In this document: in pieces, positions 44,801 to 57,752 of the stretch
How the letters are laid out: every line of letters starts with the position of its first letter
Position numbering within the stretch: position 1 is the stretch's first letter
Source: Porpolomopsis calyptriformis
Taxonomy: Eukaryota; Basidiomycota; Agaricomycetes; Agaricales; Hygrophoraceae
Length of the DNA: 64,000 nt
Assembly: GCA_951640195.1 (NCBI GenBank)
Contig: OX621163.1
Coordinates: forward strand, 2,480,001 to 2,544,000
Direction of reading: 5' to 3'
The notes under the pieces: generated by a model
What the model was told of the DNA's origin: nothing
What the model saw: the letters and a program-made list of their open reading frames with translations, nothing else
Database searches by the model: none
Program-made: the position numbers and the translations under genes

Positions 44801-47800
44801 TCCAACCCTGGACAGTCTACCGGATGATGATCTTAACAAATTATTCGAGAAGATAACCAAAGTTAAGACTTTGCGCGACCACAAGTCTCGTCCCGAGAGC
44901 AGCCTCAGTCAAGCAGACGATATCTGGAGTGACACCGGACGACCATTCTCGAGCGACGCCACCGACGACACGAGTCTGGAGGCCGCCGGGAGCCCAGACA
45001 TGGATGGGTCACTCAAAGATGTTCAAAACCAATTAGAAACTCGCTTACAAGCGATAACGGAATCGACGGAAGCAGAAGATCTCAAGGTTGAGAAGGATCA
45101 TATGGAGCATCAATTGAACCTTGTCCGAATGCAGATGAAACGTCTTATCGAAGCTCGCGCTCGCGGAGAGAAGGATAGCGGCATGATAGAATTCGAACCT
45201 GTCATCTATTCCGCCAAGCAGCTTCGGTTGATTCGTAGAGTTTTGGACACATGGAGATCTCATCGTTCGTTTTCTATGGCTGAAGTTACCCTTTCGAGCG
45301 CTGTCCTTATCAAAGAGGCTAATGTTATCAGGTGGGTACTCAGTCTGCTATTGTGTGCGTTATCTAAGCCTCAAGGCAGCAAGGAACTTGGAAAAGAGGT
45401 TTCCTACAACTTCACAATCTCAGCTGGGGGCTCATTAGGCTCCCCTGTTTCTGCGGTTGATACCATTGCCGGCTTGGACGAGTTTGGTGATGTCGCAGAC
45501 CCTGTTCTGGCGTCAACAACTCAACCTTCTGTCGCCGTAAAAGTTCTTGACAAACGTCATAACGCTGTATATACGTGGTCTTTGGATCGCATGCAGCAGC
45601 AGTTGCAACGAATGCGCAACTTGACGACTTACATCGACCGGCCTTCGTACACGCAACACTTTTCTTCCGACGAGCCTTTTTACGATTCCCCTCCCCCAGA
45701 ATATTCTTTTATAGGCAACGCCTTGATTTCTTTGACGCCGCTTTTTCGTCGGCTTTCATCGAGCTCTACAGTGCCTATCTTTTGCCGATACACGGCCGAG
45801 GCAATTGGCTCGTGCCGGATAGACATCAAGATCGTTAATGTGGTTGTCTCCACAAAACATGGAAACCGATCAAATGCTCCCACACGTTCATCTTCGCCAA
45901 TGCCTGGGGTTGTACCTCCAGGTAGCAAACTCAGCTTCTTTCTCACAGTGGATTGCGTGAAAGGCCTGTCCTCTCATGAATTTTCTGCTGTCCATCTGCA
46001 AGTACGACTGTCTTCCTTCGTTGGTCCTACCTTAGCGACAGAGGAAGTATTTCCTTCATCTGTTCTGGATATAGACGTATCTTCATTGTCGGAATTAAAG
46101 TTTCGTCGTAGCTTTTCCATTGTTGCGTCTTCAAAGGTCCTGGCTCACTTACGCAACGGCCATGCGCCAGTCGAATTTTTTGCCTCCCTCAAGCCTACAT
46201 ATTTGGAACGGCTGGAACGATGGGACGAAATGCGCGAGCAAAGGAACTCATTCCCTTCTGCTCCCACTTCGCCGTCGTGTGACAACCGATCCGCTACTTT
46301 ACCACCAATGCGCCGCTCAGAGAATGACTTCGTGGTTGTGCAATCTCACGATGTCATTGCTTGGCTACAAATATGCGAGCTCGGCCCAGATGGCCAATAC
46401 ATCCCCGTTCCGGTTGTCTCTCAAGGTGCTTTGGATCCGGGGTGCTTTACTCTCCACCAGGGATTGCAACGACGCATCGTATTGTCCCTCTCTTCTAATT
46501 CTGGTCCACAATTTCCATGGGTAGAGTTCATTAAGATCCGGATAGGACACCTCCGACTTCTAGATCCGAAGGGCCACATGCACGAATCAACTTCGCAGCC
46601 CCTCGTCACTCTACCTTTGCTGAAGGAACAAACTGTGGACTTCAAGCCGGACGGGACAGGCATGCTGTCTGCTGAAGCACTATGGGATTCGAGCGTGCAC
46701 GATTCCCTTTTGCTAAACAGGGTTACCGCTGCCCACCAACGCATTCTCCTCCACTTAAACTGGGCCATCGTGGTTGAGACATGTAGTGATCCCGTGCAGT
46801 TCAACATGGATGTCGCTGTCACGATGCAAACCCGAGATGCCCGACCTCCTTCAAAACTATTGAGCTTCCTTGGATCCAACAAGATCCTATCCAGGACTAG
46901 TACCCTCTTCAATGTCCGCCTTTCCCCCCCTCTCACGAGGTCGCCGAAGGACCTCTGGCGGCTTGACACTTCTGAGAAATTTGTGCGCGGCGAAGAGATA
47001 TTGGGCGGTTGGAAACCACGAGGTATATCCGTTGTGGAAGATTACTCCAGGTTGGTTTTGACCGAACGCCGGGCGGCGGACGTGCAGGCTGTCCGTGTCA
47101 TACTTTCTACATGTGCTTCCCGACTTGTTCAATCCGAATCTGACGTCTGGCGCTCCGAGGATTTGATTCAGAAATCTCTTAGCTTGTGGCAAAAACGCTT
47201 TGGTCATCGCGGAGAGGTGTGTCGTATTTTTTCAACTGCCGTGATGATAGTCACTCAAAGGACCGTCCAGATTGTGCTTAGTCAAGAACCCTCCGATCCT
47301 GAAAAACCTAACAAGGTGACTGGGATTGAGTCACTCGAGGTTTTGAAGTTCATTTCTGATACTAAACTCATTCCTCGGAGGTAAGTTGATAGTGACTATG
47401 ACAAAGCAGACTTTTGAAAAAATCGTTTCTCAGTGATGGGCCAACGAAGAAAGGTCACCTTATGATCTTAACTGACGCTGGCAAAAACCTCTGGGAAAAG
47501 CGGTGGTTTGTTCTGAAAAGGTGTGTTTTTGGAGACCGTAAGTTGCTCCTGGACATCAGGCTCACAAAATATTAGGCCATACCTACACATTTATACCCAC
47601 TCCTCTGAGCTTGAGGAGACGGGTATAATTAGCCTGAGTGGTGTGAGTGTGGAAAGCGACCCTCAGAAAGAATCATTGCTCGGAGTAGGTGGTTTTGCCT
47701 TTTGGAATGATGCATGATATTGACTCATTCTTTACGGCAGAAACGATTCTCGTTCTATTTGTTCACCGCCTCGAACTCCCATGCACTCGCTGCTCCCAAT

Positions 47801-47857
47801 CTCAAGGAGCTGCAGTCATGGACATCAAGTCTAGACCCAACACGTTCTCTTTCTTAA
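41870..47857 (+). CDS. UNC104: Kinesin-3 (UNC104/KIF1 type) motor
   Basis: Plus-end microtubule motor for early endosomes and vesicles in fungi. The start [20 protein letters not shown] leads to the motor: [29 protein letters not shown] (P-loop), [27 protein letters not shown] (switch I), [20 protein letters not shown] (switch II), [11 protein letters not shown] and [20 protein letters not shown] neck and coiled coil ([11 protein letters not shown]) are followed by an FHA domain ([27 protein letters not shown]) and stalk regions with [13 protein letters not shown] and [13 protein letters not shown]-terminal PH domain begins [20 protein letters not shown] and ends [13 protein letters not shown]. 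About 20 introns; about 1,600 residues. The PH domain typically binds phosphoinositides on cargo. P-loop exons are 12, 19 and 11 nt. Confidence 0.93.
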
Positions 47858-48245
47858 CCCACTTATTTGCCTTCGACCTTATGGTTATTTCTCTCGTCGT
47901 AACTACACTAGCATCGCCGCTCCAAGGCACTATTCCATAAATAATCGCTCCTTCTATCTTTTAGATCACCCGTGTTCTGTATCCCCCTTACTCGAAGCTA
48001 TATAGTAACTGCCGTGTTTTTACAATGCTACTTTGGATTCACTACAAACTGAAGGATTGTAATAGTTTCATGGCAGCACCAGCATCAAGTGCAGGACGAC
48101 GTCGTTCAGAAGAAAAAAAGGATAGCATTTACTAGTTACAGGATACATATTCACGCTGTGGTGAGATAAACAACAGTTCCAATATTAAATGGCCAAGCGC
48201 CGATCCCCACTAATAATGATAGGAGCCCATTGAGCCAGGAGAGAT
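47858..48245. other. Intergenic, 3' flanks of convergent genes
   Basis: 3' flanks of the kinesin and CFA-synthase-like genes. No recognisable gene or RNA is seen. Confidence 0.45.
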
Positions 48246-50148
48246 TTAGTCACAGCGTTCCGGACAGTCGTTCTGTAACACACTTATGAGCGAAGCTCCT
48301 TTAAATGGCTGAGTGAGATCACCGAACCTCACGGATGAACGTCAACATATGGCAGGTAATGTAACCCTTGGCAAAGCCAGCGGCGGCATAAGCAAATAGA
48401 TATTGCCATTTCCTGGTGAAGGCATCGAATTCCGAGCGTTCCCGAAGAGAAGGGTAATCTTTTGAGATTATCTCTGGGGTTAAGTTGTCTTTTAGCCGCC
48501 GACCCCATTCACGGAGAGTGCGAGGGTAATCTGGAAGCATCAGATGTCGGCACAGTGAAAATAAATAATTTGGCGCGAGGGGATATACTCACGGGCCGAG
48601 TGGTTTTCGACGCTCTCGAGTGTAAAACGACCATGAGATGCGGTGTTCGCGGCGGAGATAAGGGTTGTTGCGCTAGGTAGGCAAGAATTTGGCCACATGT
48701 AACGACGCATAAAGTCCTCAGCCCTGAGCATAAACAGATCAAGGTGTGTGAAGAGGTAAAAGTATGGTTAACATACTGATAACCGGTGTATCGAGATTCG
48801 GGGAAGGTAGATGAGCTAATGACAGCCGTAGCGCCTTCCGGCTTGAGAGCCCAGTCGACAAGTTTGAAATATAAATTGTAATATTTTGAACCTACGTGCT
48901 ATTTGAGGGTAATCGTTACTCACATCAAGGGGTGATTGTCAGAGAAAATGGGAGTGCCATACCTCAATCATCTCAATGCTGATAAAAGCATCGAAAGCCT
49001 TCTCGAATTCAGCAGGGAGCTCACGGTAGTCAAGAAGGTGTACGCGAACGCGACCTTCAAGACCCGCAGCCTTGACCCGTTCCTCTGCAAGTGATTTTTG
49101 CTGGACTGACAACGTGAGAGTGTCCACCTCGCATCCAAAGGAGCGGGCAGCCTGCAGTGAACAGGTAATTAATACAATTGTGTAAACATTGCTGGCGAGC
49201 CGAACCTCAATGGCCAAACCACCCCATCCGGTACCAAACTCGAGGATTCGGTGGCCAGGTTTAACACGAGCTTTTTGCAGAACGTGAAATATTTTTCGCC
49301 GTTGGGCTGTCTCCAAATCATACCGAGTTGGGCCATGTTCGAGGTCACCACGGAAGCCGCCTTCTGAGCGATCCCAGAGTGCACAAGAGTACATCATCTC
49401 TTCACTCAAGAAAGCCTTTATAATGAATATTGTTAGATTGACAGGGAAGAAATGGTAAGGCAAGAGCAACCTTGAACAAGTCGTTTGATTGATCATAGCT
49501 GGCAATAGCATTAAGCCGCGCCTGTGATAGCGTCTGTCCAAGAAAAGCATTGGAGATTCCTGATATTGTCGATGAAATCTTGCCAATTGTCGACAAACCC
49601 TCCATGCTGGCTTGGTTATCTAGCAACAGCTATGGTCACGCCTTTAGTGAGTTGGTTTCAGAGTAGGAAAGAAAAACATACGTGCATGGTTGCTCTGAGA
49701 TCGTCGACCTGGACATCGCCAATCATGTAAGCTTCGCTGACTGAGATGGTCGATGTAATTAGATATCCGAAAGGTGTTATTGGTGTGACAAACAACAGTG
49801 CCTTACAGCCAATGTCTCCAGAAGCCAAAACGCGTGTCCAGAAATTATTGTTGGTTACGGTGAGATGTACGTCATGGCAGCCATTTTGCCGATGGCCATA
49901 ACAGTGGGTCCCTTCGGAATCATATATTGTAAGATGACCCTTGGTGATCGCCTGATCGAGGACCGAACAGATGGAAGTACGAGCTGTAAGCAGTTAGGTA
50001 CTGATAGAACGGAGACATTGTCTGAGCGCATACCGAATGAAGAAAGCCACGAACGTGGATTGGGAAGCGCAATTGAAAAAAGTGAGGAGATTGTAGGTAG
50101 TCTTGTGGGAGGGTAAAAACAGACTGAGGGAGTTAGCGAAGCAGGCAT
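48246..50148 (-). CDS. Cyclopropane-fatty-acyl-phospholipid synthase-like methyltransferase
   Basis: S-adenosylmethionine-dependent enzyme of the CFA synthase/mycolic-acid cyclopropane class, expected to add a methylene to an unsaturated lipid acyl chain. The start MPASLTPSVCFYPPTRLP is followed by a less conserved leader, then ITKGHLTIYDSEGTHCYG, NNFWTRVLASGDIGFSEAYM, GDVQVDDLRATMHLLLDNQ and the catalytic core: YDQSNDLFKAFLSEEMMYSC, LEFGTGWGGLAIEAA (SAM motif I), VDTLTLSVQQKSLAEERVKA, DYRELPAEFEKAFDAFISIE then MIEHVGSKYYNLYF, YMWPNSCLPS and FTRKWQYLFAYAAAGFAKG. The end is IRE, then NDCPERCD after a final intron. About nine introns. The core agrees with the family; substrate lipid unknown. 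Sphingolipid C9-methyltransferases share this fold but normally carry N-terminal membrane helices. Confidence 0.85.
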
Positions 50149-52358
50149 GATCTGAAGAGTGGGATGAATGGGGTGGTGGCGGTGGCGGTGAGATCTAAGT
50201 AAAGAAGGTTGCAAGACACACCGGAAGATGAGTGTGATGGGCTTTTAAGTCGTTGAAGATGGCACGACTCACGGCGGATGAATGTTGAACGAGAAGATAT
50301 TCATTGGATGAAGATCGGAGAAATTGGTTCGAAATCTTGAAGACTCGAGGAGGGCAGGTGGGATTCGCGATTGTCAAATGAATTATAACCATTCTGATTG
50401 GAAATACCACTGGAAATTTGAAGGCGTGCACATTGCAAGGGCATCTGCGATGGCAGTGTGTGACGGCTCGCGTCTTTTAATACATTGGATTTACAGATTG
50501 AGAACGAAGGAGGGTTGAGATGGATGCTTGACGGCCCAATGGAAGTGTCCTACACGCGCTCGGCGTTCGATTAAACTGGAATCGGTGACCTGCTGAGATC
50601 CCCACCAGACCCGGTGCAACATCGAAGCCAACTGGCAAACCTGTAAAAAGTAGTACCTTGCATTGCAGTGCTGGGCAAGACACGTGTGGCTACTGCACTT
50701 ACATCCAAGAATTCAAGACGATGACTGTTTGATGCAATTCGAGGGACGAATGCCCTTTAATTGCCGATTTCTTTTACACTTTTACTTTCAACGTCAGGAT
50801 TCCTTTATTTATCTGCACCGAGAAATTCCCCAGGTCGCTATATGGGTTAGTAGAACACTCACCTACTCCGACTTCACCATGATGGACGAAAACAAGCTAT
50901 TTATTAGTATGAATATCCGTTAGGCTTGTTCCGGCCTGGCACTGCCCTTTAGAGCACGGCGTCTTCACTTCCAGACCTTCTCTGCGTTTCTCCAAGCCCA
51001 TTTGTGTAATTAGCAGTTTTTCATGTTGCGAGTCAACTCTTCAGCATGTTTGCCTGCTTGCTTTTTAAATTCCGCCTCGCAGCGCCCGGCCAGAGCTGGG
51101 GTAGAATTTGAGTTCCATGTGGTTCTCTAGAGGAAAGACCGCCTTTGCCGCTCGTGGAAAAATAACAGCTCTTGAGCCTGAAATTCAACTCTTGGCTTGA
51201 GCGCTGGGCATGGCTTTTCTTCGGAGAGAGCACAACCTGGTCTTTGTTTCAATCAGCCTTGGCAATGTATAAGGAAATTGAAACGCATTCTACTGATGCG
51301 GGTCACGAGACCAACGCGATCAATGCACCCGCGATGTTGGGTATCGAGAATGATCTTCCAAATAGCAGACAGCGTTGACAAATTTTGTGGGCAGCAGGAG
51401 GTAATAAATTCGCATTTGCCGATTTGTGCGGAATAAGGCCAGTTGAATTTGAAGACCAGATCTTTTGATCGATAGAAGACTTTGGCAAGTGCCCGGCGAC
51501 CAGCTTTCGATCGCCAAAATAGTCGCCGCAATTCTTGTGCTCGCGCCGACCCGTGCAACCCCAAGGTATGTGAATCGTACAGAGTGCGCCGTCTTTGAGC
51601 TGCACCCTCTCGTAAAAGAACGACTAGAGCTCTCATAGTTCACCGGGTCTCGCCACCTACGTTACCTGGGTTATTTACCCTTGCTCGACGTCCAGACAGG
51701 TGGAAGGAAGGGTCGAGAGAAGTAGGGTCAGGACTACGTAAAGCCGGGTTTCCCATAGATGCAGGTGTTTTTGGACCTTTTGAGAAGATCGAAGAAGCCT
51801 TCGGGACGGGAAAATCCCACAATAGTTAGTGTGTCCCGATTATGGATTTACCTGGCAAAAATAATCAAGTTCATCTTGACGAGGATCCTGATATAACGGC
51901 CGAAGTGTCGTGGCGTATCCCAGCGAGGGCCACAGTGATCGATCCCGGCAGAATTCTCAGCTAAATCATCCAGAAATAGATACAGCGTTAATTAATGATC
52001 CACAGAGGCCGCACGCTCACCTTGAGAATTAAAGAAAGCCGGGGGGAAATCCACCACCGGAGAGCGTACAAAAATTCAGTCTCATGATTTGCATCAAAGC
52101 GGTGAAACTGCTCAAGGGAATCGCGACGAGTGGGACACGGAACTTCATGAGGAGCTCACAGAGATTTGTTATGTGGAGGATGAAGATGCGTCAATTTACA
52201 TAAATTTCGAGAGGGTTCGTGTCGACTTGGCGAACCACCCAGGAATATGTGGAGCAGCAATGTCCTGACATTTGAGGTGATCACTACCAGCCGCGATTTG
52301 ATCCAACGCTCTATACTGTACCGCGGACAGCGATCGCTGGGATTGCATGGCTATGATT
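50149..52358. other. 2.2-kb region without an assignable gene
   Basis: No gene of a known family was recognised between the CFA-synthase-like gene and ARL2, although every other interval in the window is below 0.6 kb. Several frames on both strands read like protein over 30-60 codons. On the plus strand these are near 51470-51640 (RLWQVPGDQLSIAKIVAAIL), 51836-51962 (MDLPGKNNQVHLDEDPDITA) and 52026-52270 (HEELTEICYVEDEDASIYIN). On the minus strand they are near 51640-51820 and 51884-52350. None joins convincingly by splicing into a complete gene. It may hold an unrecognised lineage-specific gene, a decayed gene or long flanks. Confidence 0.35.
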
Positions 52359-53213
52359 TCACGTTGAACTATAGTACAATCTGCCGGCAACGTCGTTCAC
52401 GACCCAGTCGAGACCAGCAATAAGGTTATATCCTGTCACAGCGCTGCAGGACAATATTTTCCATTGATGAGACCGTATTGATCGAAGGTCGAGAGCCTAG
52501 AATCACCCAACGGATGGTAGGTTGGCGTTTCATAAGGCGAAACAACGAGGAAACTTACGTCCTGGATTTCAGTCTCGGCCATGGAGCCTTCTAAGTCCTG
52601 CTTGTTAGCAAAAACAAGGAGAGAAGCACCTGCTAGTCGCTGGTATCTCTCAATGGGCTGTATCGGACACGACCGAAGGGGGGGTGGAAATGCTCACATC
52701 TTCGCGCAAGAGATTGTGCAACTCTGACCGGCAATCCTGCATGCGCGTTCTGTCCCCTGAGTCAACTACCCAAACCAACGCGTCCGTTTGCTCAAAGTAG
52801 TTACGCCAATATGGTCGAAGTGTACGTTGTCCACCGACATCCCCTGGAATTGAGATTTGAACGCGAAGAGGATGCGAGAAGAGGCGAAATGGTAAAGACT
52901 GTAGCAAGCGACGAACATATATTGAGGGTGAATCTTCGTTTGAGTAGCTCAGTTCCATGCGCCGTGCCTATGATGGGCGTCGCTCACTTGCCATGCACAA
53001 ACGTCTTGATGTTGAATCCCAAAGTCGGGCTGACGCTCATGATGTCCTCCCCGTTGAGCTTCTTCAAGATGGTAGTCTTACCCGCATTATCAAGACCGCT
53101 AGACGGAGTTCGGTTGGGCGCCGATGAAGGTTCAGATCAAGGACTCACAGGAAAAGGATGCGAATCTCCTTTTCCTTCCGACGATTTTTCCTGATGATAG
53201 TTAGGAGACCCAT
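52359..53213 (-). CDS. ARL2: ADP-ribosylation-factor-like GTPase ARL2
   Basis: Small GTPase that acts with tubulin cofactors in tubulin folding and microtubule function. The start [20 protein letters not shown] has the Gly-2 position; next come [18 protein letters not shown] (P-loop), [17 protein letters not shown] (switch I), [20 protein letters not shown] (switch II, with an adjacent 17-nt exon at 52917-52933), [36 protein letters not shown] (NKQD guanine-specificity motif) and [20 protein letters not shown] then [16 protein letters not shown]. The NYFEQTD and LRPYW residues are ARL2-type. About 185 residues, six exons. The 5' end is 78 bases from the eIF5B start. Confidence 0.93.
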
Positions 53214-53291
53214 GGTGAAGAGAGTCTGGAGAAAGCGGTTGTTTGTCTGAGTGTATCCTTGGCCGACTCGGTTGACCTCTCCCAACTTCAA
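53214..53291. promoter_or_regulatory. Short bidirectional promoter between ARL2 and eIF5B
   Basis: Only 78 bases separate the two start codons, which point away from each other. Both genes must therefore be driven from this interval or from inside each other's 5' exons. No TATA box is seen. Confidence 0.6.
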
Positions 53292-56200
53292 ATGGCACCA
53301 AAATCGAAAGCAAAGAAAGGCAAGAAGGGTGAAGACGAGATTTGGTGGGCATTATGCCTTTGGAATCCGCATACTCTCATGTGTCGAACCTTGGCATCTT
53401 AGGGCAAAAGTAGATGAATCTGTTGGGAATCAAACTCCTGCCACCAGTAACCTCTCCGATCTCGATGACAAGCCGGAGATCAAGGTCAAAGGCGCGTTCC
53501 CAGGATATGCCTCACTTGCGATGGCAGAGGATATCCATTCAGAAGACCCAGAGGAAGACTTTGGAGGTCTAATGGTACTCTCCTCTGTCTTTCGATGTTT
53601 CCGAATTATTTTTACACTCAACTTGTAGTCTGCCATCAAAGCTACAACCAAGAACAAGAAGAAACCACGGAAAGCCGCGGCAAACACGGAAGACACCTCA
53701 ATCACACTCTCCACCAGCCTTCCCTTCGACGAGCAGTTGAGGGGCGACACTGCGGATGTCCTGGATGATTTCAGCGCCGCCAAAGGGCCCATAGAAATGA
53801 CAGCCGACGAGTTAGCTGACGAAGAATGGGGGCCAGTGAAGGAGAGAGGGAAGAAGCCAAAGAAAGCAACAAATGGGAAGACGCAGGAAGCTGAAGACAA
53901 TAAGGCAAATCCTGGTGCGTGGTTGATGTATTATCGCCTACTTGTTTCCATCCTTATCCAAGAGTACAGTTTCACTCGAAGGGGACCCCGCTTCAGTTGT
54001 CGAGATTGTTCCTGCTACCACAGCGCAAGAGGGCGACGATGTTGATTTGCCTGAGGAGGGGACGAGAATATTATCGAAGAAAGAAAAGGAGAAATTGAAG
54101 AAAGAACGAGAAAAGGTGTGTTTTGTCGCCCTTTGTTTGGAACACTAGTCAAAGGAATTGCTTTATAATTGCTGCTAGGCTAAGAAGAAAGCGCAAGCTA
54201 CAGCAAAAAAAGTCACCAACGAAGACAATCATGTTCCTCCTTCCACTATCGTGGACATTCCGCCAGCAGTGTCGGAGCCCCTGGCAGAAGAAAACGAAGA
54301 TGAAAAGGAGGAAACAGGAGGTAGCGGCGCAAAGAAGAAGAAGAAGAAAAAGCCGAAGAAGGATGAAGAAGCACCACCCATTGCCCCTGCTGGGGCTAAA
54401 AAGAAGGGAGGTATCAGCGCCTTGAAAGCGCTAATGGAGGAGAAGAAGCGCATCGAGGAGGAAGCGAAGCGACGGGAGGAAGAGGAGAGGAAACGTATCG
54501 AGGAAGAAGAAAGGAAAGCAGAGGAAGAGCAACTCAGGAAAGAGGAGGAAAAACAGCGGAGGAAGGAGAGAGAAAAGGTGAGGGTTTTGTTGCTCCCGAT
54601 TCAGGTTCTGTTCAGATGTTTTATATTCTTAGGCAAAACGTGACTTAGCTAAAAAGGAGGGACGTTTGTTGACCAAGAAACAAAGGGATGAAAAGATGAT
54701 GGCAGAGAGACGGAAAGAAGCTCTTCTAGCATCTGGGGTTCAAATCGAAGGGCTGCACCATCAGTCGACTAATGGCGGGACGAGGAAGGTTGTCTACTCT
54801 AACCGCAGAAAGAAAGGGCCTGAAGTTGGCGATGCCACCGCCGCGCCTGCATCGAGACCCCTCTCACCCGAACCTGTACCCACCCCTTTGTCACAACCAT
54901 TAGATGGTGACAGCGTTAAGGATAACTGGGAGGCGAGCAGTGGTGACGAAGAGTCTAATGGTCCGATTACACAAGGTGTCAAAGAGTCTTGGGATGCTTC
55001 GAGTGAAGAGGAAACTCAGCCCGAGCCTGCTCCGATCGTCTCAGAGAAACCTCCTGTTCAAATGGTTTCTGACCCCGATACACCAGCCCGGACTGCCAAG
55101 GCTCTTGCTGCGAAGCCGGATCCTAATCCAACTAAGGTGGAACTGCCATCCTCGGAATCTGAAGGAGTAAATGGAGATTCTGCAGACTCCGATTCCGGAG
55201 AAGAGTCTGAGGACACCTCATCATCCAGCTCCGAAGAATTGACGAGCACACAACGCATGGCAGCTCAACGGAAGGCAGAGGCAGCTCATCGTCGGGCGCA
55301 AGCTCACGAAGCAGCGCTTGCCGCACGAAGCCAAGATAATTTACGGAGCCCCATTTGCTGTATTTTGGGTCACGTCGACACGGGAAAAACAAAATTACTG
55401 GATAAGGTACTTTCATTTGATCACGAACCACCAAAAACTGATCGCCCTGCGGGATAGATTCGCCAAACAAATGTGCAAGAAGGTGAAGCAGGTGGTATCA
55501 CACAACAAATCGGTGCCACCTACTTCCCTGTAGACGCTATTAAGACCAAGACCTCAGTGTTGAACAAAGTAAGTAAATGGATGAGCTGGTGAAATACCTC
55601 GTGACAGTTTTTGTTAGGACGGAACGCAAGAGTACAAGGTTCCTGGTCTATTGGTTATCGATACCCCGGGTCACGAGTCATTCACAAATCTGCGGTCGCG
55701 TGGAAGTTCACTGTGCAATATCGCTATCCTTGTCGTGGATATTATGGTGCGTCAGAATTTGAACCGTTATAGGATTTCTGACAAATATATTGTCCATAGC
55801 ATGGTCTTGAGCCGCAGACTTTGGAATCTCTACGCTTACTAAGGGAACGCAAGACCCCTTTTATTGTCGCTCTCAATAAGGTACACTCCTAATGTTTGAC
55901 ACACCAATGAGAATTTTAATGCTATACCGCCAGATCGACCGCATTTATGGCTGGAATGCGACATCAGATGGTGCATTCCAAGAGTCGCTCGCAAAACAGA
56001 AATCTTCGGTTCAGAACGAGTTCAGAGACCGCGTGGAGAAGACTATTCTTGCGTTTGCAGAGCAAGGACTCAACGCTGCCCTTTACTACCGCAATGATAA
56101 TCCCGGTCGTGTCGTTTCGCTGGTACCGACATCTGCCATTACAGGAGAAGGAATTCCAGACATGATCATGCTTCTTGTGAACCTCACGCAACAGCGGATG

Positions 56201-57683
56201 AGCGACAGGTTGATGTACCTTTCGGAACTTGAGTGTACAGTGCTTGAGGTCAAGGTTATTGAAGGGTTAGGCACAACTATTGATGTTGTTCTTTCGAATG
56301 GTATCCTGCGGGAGGGAGAAAAGATCGTTCTATGTGGCCTAAACGGACCCATCGTCACTCAAATCCGTGCCCTTCTTACGCCGCAACCTCTACGAGAGCT
56401 TCGTGTCAAGGTACGTATCACACTCCACACAAGTTGGCATATATCTGAACATTGAATATCAGTCTGCATATGTTCACCATAAAGAAGTCAAGGCAGCTTT
56501 AGGCGTGAAAATCACAGCACCAGACCTGGAGAAGGCTATTGCGGGCTCACGGCTACTCGTTGTTGGTCCCGATGACGACGAGGACGACCTGCGAGACGAG
56601 ATCATGTCAGATCTCACGTCGCTGCTCAATTCTATTGATAAATCTGGACGCGGTGTTTGCGTTCAAGCAAGCACGCTTGGTTCATTGGAAGCGCTACTGG
56701 ATTTCTTGAAGGCTAGCCGTATTCCGGTGTCGGGTATCAATATCGGTCCTGTCCACAAAAAAGATATCATGCGTTCAGCTACGATGCTAGAAAAAGCGAA
56801 AGAACTTGCCTGCATCCTTTGTTTCGATGTTTCTGTAGATAAAGAGGCCGAACGGCTGGCAGAAGAGATGGGAGTTCGTCTGTTTAAAGGTGCGATGCTT
56901 GCTTAAAACAGAATCCATGACACTGAGTTTCTGTTAAGCGGATATCATATATCATCTTTTCGACTCATTTACCGCCTACACTGCCGAGATTGAAGCAGCC
57001 AAGCGAAGAGATGCCGCTCCCCAGGCAGTGTGGCCCTGTCGTCTCAAAATTATCGCCGCGTTTTGCAAACGAGATCCTATTATTTTGGGTGTCGATATTC
57101 TTGATGGTACATTGAGAGTAGGCACTCCCCTTGCTGTCGTAAAGGTTGATTCAACGACACAGAAGAAGGAGATAGTGGAACTTGGAAAAGTGTAGGTTCT
57201 TGACCTAGGAGAATATGTATACTTGCTGACACCTAGAAACTAGAACATCATTGGAGATCAACCACAAAGCACAAGAGGAATGTCAATCCGTATATCGCGT
57301 TACTAGAGGTTAATGATCGTGTTGATTTTCTAGATCGTCAAAAAGTCCCAAGCTGGTGCAGGAGTTGCCGTCAAAATTGAACATGCGGTTTACCAATCAT
57401 CCAAACTATTTGGAAGGCATTTCGATGACAAAGATGAGGTTCTCAGTCATATATCACGGCAAAGCATCGATGTTTTGAAGGTACAACTTCACCGTATTTC
57501 TCTTGCTGGCGCGATGCTAACTTAGCCCAGGGTTCTTTCAAGGCAGACGTAACTACAGAAGAGTGGCAACTCATCAGGTTTCTCAAACCCGTTCGTTTAC
57601 CCATTTGGATCAGGTTATCGAGACTGATAACAAAATTTCCAGCGATTCAACATTCCATAGCATATGACTTAGTGATCACATAA
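53292..57683 (+). CDS. FUN12: Eukaryotic translation initiation factor 5B (eIF5B/Fun12)
   Basis: Translational GTPase that joins the 60S subunit to the 48S complex. The start [18 protein letters not shown] opens a long Lys/Glu-rich leader with coiled-coil blocks ([18 protein letters not shown]) and Ser/Glu runs. The GTPase core begins [18 protein letters not shown] (G1), [20 protein letters not shown] (G2), [20 protein letters not shown] (G3), [20 protein letters not shown] and FIVALNKIDRIYGW (G4). Then come the IF2-like domains: [56 protein letters not shown] then [19 protein letters not shown], and domain IV ([26 protein letters not shown]). The stop depends on the last splice: 57683 is preferred, 57667 possible. 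About 1,190 residues. The initiator-Met-tRNA-binding C-domain is present. Confidence 0.92.
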
Positions 57684-57752
57684 TTTGATTTTTATTGATA
57701 CTCTAACCTTCTACATTTGCATCGAACGCTCTTCTCCGCCCTGTGAAGCTTG

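Noticed and set aside
50326..50336. GGTTCGAAATC resembling a tRNA B box
   Set aside because: No matching A box, acceptor stem or anticodon arm is seen around it.
52811..52916. A 19-residue insertion in ARL2 before the DVGGQ motif
   Set aside because: The frame can be read through, but a 17-nt microexon (52917-52933) gives the conserved FTLNIWDVGGQ, so the insertion is intron sequence.
57600..57683. Frame shift at the end of eIF5B
   Set aside because: Either of two ordinary splice choices keeps the frame; the ambiguity concerns only the last dozen residues.
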